DNA of 26,862 bases from contig SFDM01000049.1 of assembly GCA_004558205.1 (NCBI GenBank), positions 1-26,862 on the forward strand. Reading direction: 5' to 3'. The notes beneath the pieces are model-generated. The model was not told where the DNA came from and ran no database searches. It saw nothing but the letters and a program-made list of their open reading frames with translations. This document shows positions 1-6,075 of this stretch, piece by piece. Numbering within the stretch: the first letter of the stretch is position 1; the number at the start of each line of letters is the position of its first letter. Position numbers and translations under genes: made by a program. This DNA is from Pyramidobacter piscolens (lineage in GTDB: Bacteria; Synergistota; Synergistia; Synergistales; Dethiosulfovibrionaceae).

Positions 1-94
1 GTAAAGTTAGCGATTCTTACAGCTTCAGATTTGTGTTATCTCCTATTTTGTATTTTCTTGCCTGTTGGCCCTTGACAAAAAACACAGTATCTTT

Positions 95-271
95 GCGTTA
101 AAATCTTTTGACGTGGTTTTTCAATTTTATATTAAGAATGTTGATGGGGAATTAGGATAACACACTTATATATCGAACCGAAGGCCCAGATCAAAAGATT
201 AAAAGGTTGATTCTGTTTTTCCTTTGCGTGCTTTGCGTCCTTAGCGTTGAAATCTTTTGACGTGGATTTTC
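95..271 (+). repeat. Two direct copies of a dispersed AT-rich repeat
   Basis: The 330 bases at the left edge hold no convincing gene. Bases 95-122 and 244-271 are 28-bp direct copies with two differences, sharing the core AAATCTTTTGACGTGG. Similarity continues loosely to the right of each copy (an ATATTAAG..ATGTTGA motif after the first). Just before the second copy is a CTTTGCGT-type reiteration at 223-239. A third, inverted and more diverged copy lies at 26630-26705. The stretch is clearly richer in AT than the flanking genes. I infer a dispersed intergenic repeat family; its mobility and function are unknown. Confidence 0.6.
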
Positions 272-330
272 GATACTACATTATGTTAATTACTCATTGA
301 ACAGCTAAACTAATGTCCGGGTCCGCCACG

Positions 331-591
331 TCACTCGACGATCTCTATTTTAAACACGTTGATGACGTCCACGTCGGGGCAGCAGAACAGGGCCGTCCCC
401 GCGGGCCGCCCCGGCAGGCTGCCACCGTAGCGCAGGATGTCCACGTAGGGAAAGGCCACGTGCATCGCCATAGGGCAAAGCTTTCCGCGCTCGCTGTCGA
501 AATCGAAGCTGTCGCCGATCCTGTGCCCCCGGTGACAGCCCTGCGATCCCTTTCTGTCCACGAGGGTTATTCTGATTCTGGGCCTGACCAT
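331..591 (-). CDS. TIGR04076-type small protein
   Basis: The 86-residue product matches what I remember of the TIGR04076 family: an opening beta strand (RIRITLVDRKG), a short central CP.A motif (here LCPMAMHVAFPYVDIL) followed by a Gly-Gly turn, and a C-terminal CC.D......FKIE block (FCCPDVDVINVFKIEIVE). The family has no well-established function; the conserved cysteines suggest metal or redox chemistry, which is inference. I chose the ATG at 591 because GGGAGG lies nine bases upstream (601-606). A longer frame opens with TTG at 693 and would overlap the stop of the upstream DUF1508 gene as TTGA, so translational coupling with a longer N-terminus is an alternative. The gene lies downstream of the DUF1508 gene on the same strand and is probably co-transcribed. 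No terminator is visible after it. Confidence 0.72.
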   Translation of the reverse strand: MVRPRIRITLVDRKGSQGCHRGHRIGDSFDFDSERGKLCPMAMHVAFPYVDILRYGGSLPGRPAGTALFCCPDVDVINVFKIEIVE

Positions 592-689
592 CGCCAGCCG
601 CCTCCCGTTCATGATTTCTACGGCGCTTTCGGCGGCGCACTTCCAAACGCGGGCGCCGCCAAAAGCACGGAGTTTTCTCGAGAAAATGC

Positions 690-1058
690 TCAAATCTTTT
701 CCGTCGGGGCGTCGAGGGCGTTCTTCTTGACGCTTTCGACGCCGTTCAAACAGCCGGCTTTCGCCTTGTATCCCTCGGAGACGGCGATGATCTCTCCATT
801 GCGAGCTTTCAGGCGAAAACGGAACTCTCCCGACCTGTCGGTGTAGATTTCAAACTTGGGATTTTTCTGCACGGCAAAACCTTCTTCGGTCTGGTCTTCC
901 ACGGGAGCGCCGGGAGCGTTTTTCATGACGCTGGCGATGCCGTTCTTGCAGGCAGCCGTGGTCGCGTAAACTTCCGACGTGGCGATCACTTCGCCGTTGG
1001 CGGCTTTGAGATCGAACTTTATTCCCGTGTTCACGGTTTTAATCACAAATTTTCCCAT
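690..1058 (-). CDS. Tandem DUF1508 (YegP-like) protein
   Basis: This 122-residue protein contains two copies of the roughly 50-residue DUF1508 module. Each copy has the pattern F.I......FRF.LKA.NGE.I..SE.Y..K..C.NGI.SV..NA: the first at about residues 3-52, the second at about 64-112 (EFRFRLKARNGEIIAVSEGY). Tandem modules of this kind are typical of YegP-like proteins, small cytoplasmic proteins of unknown biochemical role. The ATG at 1058 is preferred over an upstream in-frame start at 1094, because GGGAGGAAGAG sits directly before it and the promoter at 1104-1131 leaves a short leader. It is followed by the TIGR04076-type gene, whose longest frame overlaps its stop codon. Confidence 0.88.
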   Translation of the reverse strand: MGKFVIKTVNTGIKFDLKAANGEVIATSEVYATTAACKNGIASVMKNAPGAPVEDQTEEGFAVQKNPKFEIYTDRSGEFRFRLKARNGEIIAVSEGYKAKAGCLNGVESVKKNALDAPTEKI

Positions 1059-1103
1059 GTTCTCTTCCTCCCCTGACTTTTTGTCAAACAACATTACTTT
1101 AAC

Positions 1104-1131
1104 AGTTTAACACAGATCAGTCCCAGGTCAA
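1104..1131 (-). promoter_or_regulatory. Probable sigma-70 promoter for the DUF1508 gene
   Basis: Read on the minus strand, TTGACC (1126-1131) and TAAACT (1104-1109) are separated by 16 bases, and a TGT precedes the -10 box, giving an extended -10. Transcription would begin near 1097, leaving about 40 bases before the ATG at 1058. The site lies between the lplA stop and the DUF1508 start, so the pair at 331-1058 can be expressed separately from lplA. Confidence 0.55.
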
Positions 1132-1156
1132 GGCAGAAATTCCACGAAATCGCCGG

Positions 1157-2155
1157 TCACTCGGCAAGGAAGGCCCTCAGCTGCGCTGGTTCGACGCCCG
1201 CGAAGCAGCTTTTCAGGAGTTCGTCGCTAAGGAGGCCGTCGAGGTTCTCAAAGGGATAGGGGCGGCCGCGCAGGATCGCCTCAACGGGCCCGGGGCCGAG
1301 AGCGCTGAAAAAATCCCCGTAAACGCGGCAGTCCCGCACAATCCCATCCTCCACGGACAGGCCCACTTGCAGGCTCCCGCCGGCGAAGCGCCTTTCGTTC
1401 GTAAAGCTGAACTTCGGCGAAGCGCCCCAGGTCCAGTCGCGGGACGAGTATTTCCGCCTGAAAAGGTCTTCGGCGGCTTCGCGCTCTTCTTCGGCAGGAC
1501 CACGGAGGGCCGCGGCGTGATAGAAGGCGGCCAGCGCGCCGGCAAAACCCGACTGAAACTCGTCAAGGCTCATGGGGCGCGGCAGGCAGGGTGCCAGGTT
1601 GGTCACCCGGCTGCGCACCGACTTGAAGCCCTTGGACTGATACTTTTCGGGTTTCACCTTGAGGGCGCCGGCCACGTCCTCAAGGCGGGAGTCGAAAAGA
1701 ATCGTGCCGTGATGGAGCACCACGCCGCCGCCGGAATGCTGCGCCACGCCCGAAAACTTGCGCCCCTCCAGGGTGACGTCGTTGCGCCCTGTGCGCTCGG
1801 CCTTGACACCCAGCGACGCCAGATACTCCAGCAGGGGAATCGCGAAGGCGTGGAGATCCAGCGCTGCGCTGTCCTCCGTGGGCAGGATCACCGTGTAATT
1901 CAGGTTGCCGCGGTCGTGATAGACCGCGCCGCCGCCGGTGATGCGCCGCACCACGAAGACGCCGCGCTCTTCCGTGAACTGGCGGTTCACTTCCTCCGCC
2001 GTGTTTTGGAATCGCCCGACCACCACCGTGGGGTCGTTGCTCCAGAGCATCAGAAAGCCTTCCTTCGTCCTCTGGGCCTCCAGAAAAAGGCTCTCTTCCA
2101 ACGCCAGGTTGCGGCGCGGGTCGTGACAGTCGTTATGAACATAGGTGAATTTCAT
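1157..2155 (-). CDS. lplA: Lipoate-protein ligase A
   Basis: LplA activates free lipoate with ATP to lipoyl-AMP and transfers it to a lysine of lipoyl domains (glycine cleavage H protein or 2-oxoacid dehydrogenases) in the cytosol. The 332-residue product has the family's signature RRITGGGAVYHD at residues 70-81, the GRKFSG motif at 131-136 with Lys133 at the same number as the catalytic lysine of the E. coli enzyme, and HHGTILFD at 148-155. The length and a C-terminal segment after about residue 240 indicate a full two-domain LplA rather than a short ligase. The ATG at 2155 follows a weak GAGAGAG ribosome site. It is divergent from ggt; the shared 262-bp region holds two palindromes. No lipoyl-domain protein lies in the window, so the acceptor is unknown. 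Confidence 0.93.
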   Translation of the reverse strand: MKFTYVHNDCHDPRRNLALEESLFLEAQRTKEGFLMLWSNDPTVVVGRFQNTAEEVNRQFTEERGVFVVRRITGGGAVYHDRGNLNYTVILPTEDSAALDLHAFAIPLLEYLASLGVKAERTGRNDVTLEGRKFSGVAQHSGGGVVLHHGTILFDSRLEDVAGALKVKPEKYQSKGFKSVRSRVTNLAPCLPRPMSLDEFQSGFAGALAAFYHAAALRGPAEEEREAAEDLFRRKYSSRDWTWGASPKFSFTNERRFAGGSLQVGLSVEDGIVRDCRVYGDFFSALGPGPVEAILRGRPYPFENLDGLLSDELLKSCFAGVEPAQLRAFLAE

Positions 2156-2180
2156 GATCCACTCTCTCTTTCTTTGTGTC

Positions 2181-2194
2181 GAACCTGCAGGTTC
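2181..2194. promoter_or_regulatory. 14-bp perfect palindrome upstream of lplA
   Basis: GAACCTGCAGGTTC is a perfect palindrome 26 bases upstream of the lplA start. It lies in what would be the lplA leader, so it could be a repressor site or a small RNA hairpin. No regulator is identified; its function is inferred only from symmetry and position. Confidence 0.4.
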
Positions 2195-2214
2195 TCAAAC
2201 TGAACTTTTTTCTG

Positions 2215-2231
2215 TTTCACTTTAAGTGAAA
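2215..2231. promoter_or_regulatory. Operator-like inverted repeat TTTCACTT-T-AAGTGAAA
   Basis: Two perfect 8-base arms flank a single central base. The site is 60 bases upstream of lplA and about 190 bases upstream of ggt, the sort of compact dyad bound by dimeric repressors. An RNA hairpin is unlikely with a one-base loop. The cognate regulator is unknown. Confidence 0.45.
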
Positions 2232-2286
2232 GGATATCACACCCCTCTTCTTTTGAAAATGGCGGCAGTTCAGGATGCAAAGTTTG

Positions 2287-2295
2287 TGGTAAAAT
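2287..2295 (+). promoter_or_regulatory. Possible extended -10 promoter for ggt
   Basis: TGG followed by TAAAAT (2290-2295) forms an extended -10 element. No good -35 hexamer lies 16-18 bases upstream, so this is tentative. It would give a leader of about 115 bases before the ggt start at 2418. Confidence 0.35.
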
Positions 2296-2417
2296 TACAG
2301 AAAGGGACCGCGCCGCTTTTGATGGTTTTGTTCCCTTGAGAACGTCCCCCTTTTCCCGGCAGGATTTTTCGCAGGAGGAAAAGAGAAGGACGCATTCTAA
2401 AAATTCAGGAGGGATTT

Positions 2418-4124
2418 ATGATGAGGAAAATTCGTACCGCGCTTTTCACGGCGCTGGCAGTGGCCTTGTGCGCCTCGGGCGCTTTCGCCTACGAGGTGAA
2501 CGAAGTCTATGCAGAACACGGTATGGTCGCTTCGGCTCACGAGCTGGCCTCGAAGGCCGGCGTGGAGATCATGCAGAAGGGCGGCAACGCCATCGACGCG
2601 GCGGTCGCCACGGCGCTCGCCCTGAACGTCACTGAGTTCAACGCCTCGGGCATCGGAGGCGGCGGCTTCATGACCATCCGCTTCGCCAAGACCGGCGAGG
2701 TGGTCTGCCTGGACTACCGCGAGATGGCGCCCGCTTCCGCGACCAAGGACATGTTCGCCTCCGAACAGGCGAAAAAGGAAAATTGGTCCGCCTACGGCGG
2801 CAAGTCCGTGGGCGTCCCCGGCTGGCTGAAAGGCATGGAGTTCGCCCTCAGGAAATACGGCACCATGAGCTTCGCCGAGGTGGCCGCGCCCGCCATCAAA
2901 CTGGCCGAAGAGGGCTTCGTCTTCCACGCCAAGCAGACCGACATCGTGGCCGACAACTATGAGCACCTGGTCAAGTTCAACGACCCCAAGGACCTGCCCT
3001 ACCTCTCGGGCGACCTTCCCTTCGAAGCCGGCAAAGTCTTTAAACAGCCCGCCCTGGGCGCGCTCTTCAGGCTGATCGCCAAAGAGGGAACCGACGTCTT
3101 CTACGGCGGCCCCGTGGCCGAAGCCATCGTCAAAGCCGTCAACAGGACCGGCGGCAAGATGACCGTCGAGGATCTGAAAAACTACAGAATGCACGTCCGC
3201 AAACCCGTAGAGGGGACCTACCGCGGCTACCACATCTACTCCGTGCCTCCCGCATCTTCCGGCGGCACCCACGTGATCCAGCTGCTCAACATCATGGAGA
3301 ACTTCGACGTCAAGGCCCTGGGGCACAACACCCTGGCCTTCGCCAAGGTCTTCAACCCCGCGTGCCGCCTGATCTTCGCCGACCGCAGCAAGTACATGGC
3401 CGATTCCGACTTCGCCCGGCTGCCGCTGGCGGGATTGCAGTCCAAAGAATACGCCAAGCTCCTGGCCGACCAGATTAAAGCCAACGCCGTCCCCGAAAAA
3501 CCTGAAGCCGGCGACCCATGGAAGTACGAAGCCGCGCCTAAGGCCGCGCACGTGGGCGGCTTAGGCAGCGAGCGCCAGTCCACCAGCAGCTTCTCCGTGG
3601 TGGACCAGGCCGGCAATATCGTCACCTCCACCAACACGATCAACTACTACATGGGTTCGTCGGTGTTCGTGCCTGAGTATGGGTTCCTCCTGAACGACCA
3701 GATGGACGACTTCTCCTCCAACCCGGCCAGCGTCAACGCCCCCGAGCCGGGCAAGCGTCCCCTTTCGTCCATGAGCCCCACCATCGTGCTCGACCCCGAG
3801 GGACGGGCCTTCATGAGCATCGGCGCCGCCGGCTCGGCCCGCATCATCACCGCCGTCGCCCAGATCATCATGTGCGTTATCGATCACGGCTATGAGATGG
3901 ACCAGTCCATCGAGTTCGGCCGCATCCACAATCAGTCGGGCTACTCGGTCCGCATGGACACGGACCGCCTCGACAAGACCTTCGTGGACAGCCTGCTCGC
4001 CTCGGGCTACAGAGCCGTGGAGGGCAACGTGGGCACGCCCCAGGGAATCCTGTTCGACCACGCCAAAAACCGCCTCAACGGCGGCGCCTACAGCAGAGGC
4101 CTGGGCGTCCCCGTGGGGTTCTAA
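2418..4124 (+). CDS. ggt: Exported gamma-glutamyltransferase
   Basis: This N-terminal-nucleophile hydrolase removes or transfers the gamma-glutamyl group of glutathione and related peptides outside the cytoplasm. The 568-residue precursor begins with a signal peptide (about residues 1-24, ending AFA). It carries the substrate-binding DYREMAP motif, and GGGGF near residue 78. Self-cleavage should occur before Thr389 in TSSFSVVD, giving large and small subunits. The small subunit has LLNDQMDDFS and PLSSMSPTIV, both diagnostic. Where E. coli has PGGSRI in the oxyanion-hole loop, this protein has AGSARI, so one of the two glycines appears to be serine. AGGAGGG precedes tandem ATG codons at 2418 and 2421; either could be used. 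The gene is single and followed by a terminator. Confidence in the family is high; substrate preference is unknown. Confidence 0.95.
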   Translation: MMRKIRTALFTALAVALCASGAFAYEVNEVYAEHGMVASAHELASKAGVEIMQKGGNAIDAAVATALALNVTEFNASGIGGGGFMTIRFAKTGEVVCLDYREMAPASATKDMFASEQAKKENWSAYGGKSVGVPGWLKGMEFALRKYGTMSFAEVAAPAIKLAEEGFVFHAKQTDIVADNYEHLVKFNDPKDLPYLSGDLPFEAGKVFKQPALGALFRLIAKEGTDVFYGGPVAEAIVKAVNRTGGKMTVEDLKNYRMHVRKPVEGTYRGYHIYSVPPASSGGTHVIQLLNIMENFDVKALGHNTLAFAKVFNPACRLIFADRSKYMADSDFARLPLAGLQSKEYAKLLADQIKANAVPEKPEAGDPWKYEAAPKAAHVGGLGSERQSTSSFSVVDQAGNIVTSTNTINYYMGSSVFVPEYGFLLNDQMDDFSSNPASVNAPEPGKRPLSSMSPTIVLDPEGRAFMSIGAAGSARIITAVAQIIMCVIDHGYEMDQSIEFGRIHNQSGYSVRMDTDRLDKTFVDSLLASGYRAVEGNVGTPQGILFDHAKNRLNGGAYSRGLGVPVGF

Positions 4125-4191
4125 AAAAACGAGCGCCATCGCCACAGACAAGGCCCTTAACCGGCAAAGAACAAATACAAGGAAATAAAGC

Positions 4192-4236
4192 CCGGAAAGG
4201 CCGCCTGCCCACAGAAAGGTGTCCTTTCCGGTTTTT
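4192..4236 (+). terminator. Rho-independent terminator after ggt
   Basis: Arms CCGGAAAGG (4192-4200) and CCTTTCCGG (4223-4231) are perfect complements with a 22-base loop and are followed at once by TTTTTC. It lies 67 bases beyond the ggt stop. Confidence 0.8.
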
Positions 4237-4335
4237 CATTTTTTGGACGTTTTTCCCTTTCCCTGCGCGGCCTTCTCAGCAGCGGCGCCTTTATAGCCAA
4301 CGCCCTTTATCCCTGTGCCGGAACGGCGGCGGCAT

Positions 4336-4372
4336 CCCCGCGGTCCGCTTTCCGTCAGGGCGGATCCCGGGG
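4336..4372. other. GC-rich imperfect hairpin in the ggt-cyclase intergenic region
   Basis: The 368 bases between ggt and the diguanylate cyclase hold the ggt terminator, this hairpin and the cyclase promoter; no gene is seen. Arms 4336-4348 and 4360-4372 pair over 13 positions with two mismatches around an 11-base loop. No T-run follows, so it is not an obvious terminator. It lies upstream of the predicted transcription start, so it is not an obvious leader riboswitch either. Confidence 0.3.
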
Positions 4373-4404
4373 CACCTGTTTACGCGTCAAACATCTATAT
4401 TCTC

Positions 4405-4434
4405 TTCACAATTGGAACCCGATTTTGATATATT
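4405..4434 (+). promoter_or_regulatory. Probable promoter of the diguanylate cyclase gene
   Basis: TTCACA (4405-4410) and TATATT (4429-4434) are separated by 18 bases. Transcription would start near 4441, giving a leader of about 50 bases before the ATG at 4493. This also argues against a TTG start at 4412, which would lie inside the promoter. Confidence 0.5.
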
Positions 4435-4492
4435 TGTCGCCAATGGAGAAGTTCCATGCACTTCCCCATCATTTCGGCAAAAAGGTGATTTT

Positions 4493-5578
4493 ATGCGCAG
4501 CAAAGACAAACAGCAGGCCTGGATCATCGCGCTCAGCGTCATGGTGCTCATCGCGCTGGTTCTCTATATGCTTCACGAGGTCTCCAGCCTCCAGGGAAAC
4601 GCCAGAGTGGTCAACTATGCGGGAATCGTCCGCGGGGCGACGCAGCGCCTCGTCAAACGGGAGCTTTACGGATTTCCCAACGACAGCGAGATCGTCCGGC
4701 TTGACGAGATCCTGGAGGGATTGCAGAACGGCGGCGGCGACCACACGCTGACTCGAATCGACGATCCGGCCTTTCAGCGCAAGCTGGGCAAGCTCAGAGA
4801 ACAATGGGGCCGGCTGAAAACGGCCATCGGACAAACCCGCAGCGACAGCACTCAGCGCGACACTCTGTTCAGACTCAGCGAAAGTTATTTCAACCTCGCC
4901 GACGAAACGGTCAGCGCCGCGGAAAACTACTCTGACGGCGCCGCCGCCCGCCTGAACGTCATAGAAGGTGCGATTATCATCACCATCCTAATCGTCGCCC
5001 TGCTGTTCATTTCCCGAACCCTGGACGAGCTGAGGCAGAACCGGCGCCTCAAGAATATCGCCTATATCGACTCCAACACGGGGCTTCCCAACAAACGAAG
5101 CTGCGAGGAAAAATTGAACTCGGGCGGCATCGTTCCTGAAGATTCCACAGTCTGCTGCCTGATGTTCGACCTGAACAACCTGAAGACCGTCAACGACTCT
5201 ATGGGGCATAAAGCGGGAGACCTGCTGATTTCCACCTTCGCAAGCCTCCTGCGGCGCACGGCGCCCCCGAACATGTTCGTGGGGCGCTTCGGCGGAGACG
5301 AATTTATAGGCATCATAAACGGCACGTCCCGGGAGGAGATGGAGACGTTTATCCGACGGCTGAAAGACGCCGCCGCCGCGATGGACGGCGAAGTGGAGAA
5401 AAGCGGCATCCGCATCAGCTTCGCCTGCGGATACGCCCTCTCGTCGGAACAAGCCGGCAGTACCGTCAAGGTGCTTATGGACCTGGCAGACCAGAAAATG
5501 TATCAGGACAAGACGGAGACAAAGCACGGGGCCGGAAAGGCCCCTTCAAAGGCGCCCGACACAACTCTCCGCCAATAA
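4493..5578 (+). CDS. Membrane diguanylate cyclase with PilJ-like sensor
   Basis: The protein should make cyclic di-GMP from two GTP in response to a signal outside or within the membrane. It has 361 residues: a transmembrane helix at about 9-27, an extracytoplasmic segment resembling the PilJ/type IV pilus chemoreceptor N-domain (NYAGIVRGATQRLVKREL), a second helix at about 159-176, then a GGDEF domain. Catalytic features are present: DSNTGLPNKR, FDLNNLKTVND and GGDEF at 267-271. The RxxD inhibitory site normally just before the active loop is missing (PPNM at that place), so product feedback at that site is unlikely. The ATG at 4493 is chosen because AAGGTG lies upstream and the promoter at 4405-4434 excludes the TTG at 4412. 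It stands alone and ends at a strong terminator. The signal sensed is unknown. Confidence 0.9.
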   Translation: MRSKDKQQAWIIALSVMVLIALVLYMLHEVSSLQGNARVVNYAGIVRGATQRLVKRELYGFPNDSEIVRLDEILEGLQNGGGDHTLTRIDDPAFQRKLGKLREQWGRLKTAIGQTRSDSTQRDTLFRLSESYFNLADETVSAAENYSDGAAARLNVIEGAIIITILIVALLFISRTLDELRQNRRLKNIAYIDSNTGLPNKRSCEEKLNSGGIVPEDSTVCCLMFDLNNLKTVNDSMGHKAGDLLISTFASLLRRTAPPNMFVGRFGGDEFIGIINGTSREEMETFIRRLKDAAAAMDGEVEKSGIRISFACGYALSSEQAGSTVKVLMDLADQKMYQDKTETKHGAGKAPSKAPDTTLRQ

Positions 5579-5619
5579 GAAGCGGGACGTTCTCTTTTTT
5601 TGAGAATGTCCCGCTTCTT
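5577..5619. terminator. Bidirectional terminator between convergent genes
   Basis: Arms 5577-5594 and 5602-5619 are 18 bases long and fully paired apart from one G-U, around a T7 loop. It begins in the stop codon of the cyclase gene and ends 15 bases from the distal stop (5635) of the opposing frame. T-rich sequence follows on the plus strand (TTATTTCTT); on the minus strand only a weak tail is seen. Confidence 0.85.
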
Positions 5620-5634
5620 ATTTCTTCATTCAGT

Positions 5635-5712
5635 TCATTCGTCAAGCGCCATGGTGAAATCCGCCAGTCCCGCGTAGGAGAACCGAACCGATTCTCCGCC
5701 GTCGAACCTTCA
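5635..5712 (-). other. In-frame extension past TGA with SECIS-like stem-loop
   Basis: After the TGA at 5710-5712 the frame of the upstream gene continues for 24 codons to a second TGA at 5635-5637. The extension reads as ordinary protein, alternating polar and hydrophobic (GESVRFSYAG, LADFTMALDE), and about 70% of its third positions are G or C. Twelve bases after the TGA begins a 9-bp stem (5677-5697): arms GGAGAAUCG and CGGUUCUCC with loop GUU. The loop starts 21 bases from the TGA and begins with G, as I recall for bacterial SECIS elements. This would make residue 122 selenocysteine in an SCAU context. A nonsense mutation or chance is the alternative. No selenocysteine machinery lies in the window. 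Confidence 0.4.
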
Positions 5713-6075
5713 GGCGCAGCTTTCATCCTCCTGGCGAATCCAGAGAAGCGTCTCGCCCCGTTCCGTCCTGAGAATCAGCTCCACGGGATCGGAGGACAAG
5801 CTCTGATCAGCCTCGGAAAAATAGGCCAGCAGCGAGGGCAGCATCCCCCGCGGACGCGCGTGAGCCCATAGAAAAGTACCGCGCGCCAGCTCCCTGAAGC
5901 TGCGGGCGTCCGCGTCGCCGGGCAGGTTGCGCAGCCAGCACTCGAGATTCAGTTTCCTGGCCGAAATATTCTCGGAGTAGAGTTTCTGCGACGAAGGGCT
6001 TAATTTCCAGGCGAAGGCACCCGCGTCAAGAGCAAGGAGCAGCAGCAGGACAAGGAAGCCCTTGAAAGCTCTCAT
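5710..6075 (-). CDS. Small exported or membrane-anchored protein, unknown family
   Basis: The 121-residue product (if TGA at 5710 is the end) starts with a hydrophobic segment, FLVLLLLLALDAGAFAW at about residues 7-23, that could be a signal peptide or anchor. The rest is a mixed region with two cysteines (one in ECWLRNL, one near the end in ESCA). I do not recognise the family. Its ATG directly follows the TAA of the C69 dipeptidase (TAAATG), so the two are almost certainly co-translated and may act together outside the cytoplasm. The C-terminus is odd: protein-like sequence continues in frame beyond the TGA for 24 codons to 5635, after a stem-loop, which would give 146 residues if the TGA were read as selenocysteine. 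The longer version ends close to the shared terminator, as expected of a natural gene end. Confidence 0.65.
   Translation of the reverse strand: MRAFKGFLVLLLLLALDAGAFAWKLSPSSQKLYSENISARKLNLECWLRNLPGDADARSFRELARGTFLWAHARPRGMLPSLLAYFSEADQSLSSDPVELILRTERGETLLWIRQEDESCA

Noticed and set aside
72..100. Promoter starting with TTGACA at 72-77
   Set aside because: No acceptable -10 lies 16-18 bases downstream (TAAAAT is 21 away), and no plus-strand gene follows.
313..846. 177-residue plus-strand ORF
   Set aside because: It is antisense to the TIGR04076 and DUF1508 genes, has no family match I can see and no ribosome site; the minus-strand genes are clearly real.
4237..4492. Cyclic di-GMP riboswitch before the diguanylate cyclase
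   Set aside because: None of the conserved GEMM core sequences is present, and the GC hairpin lies upstream of the predicted transcription start.
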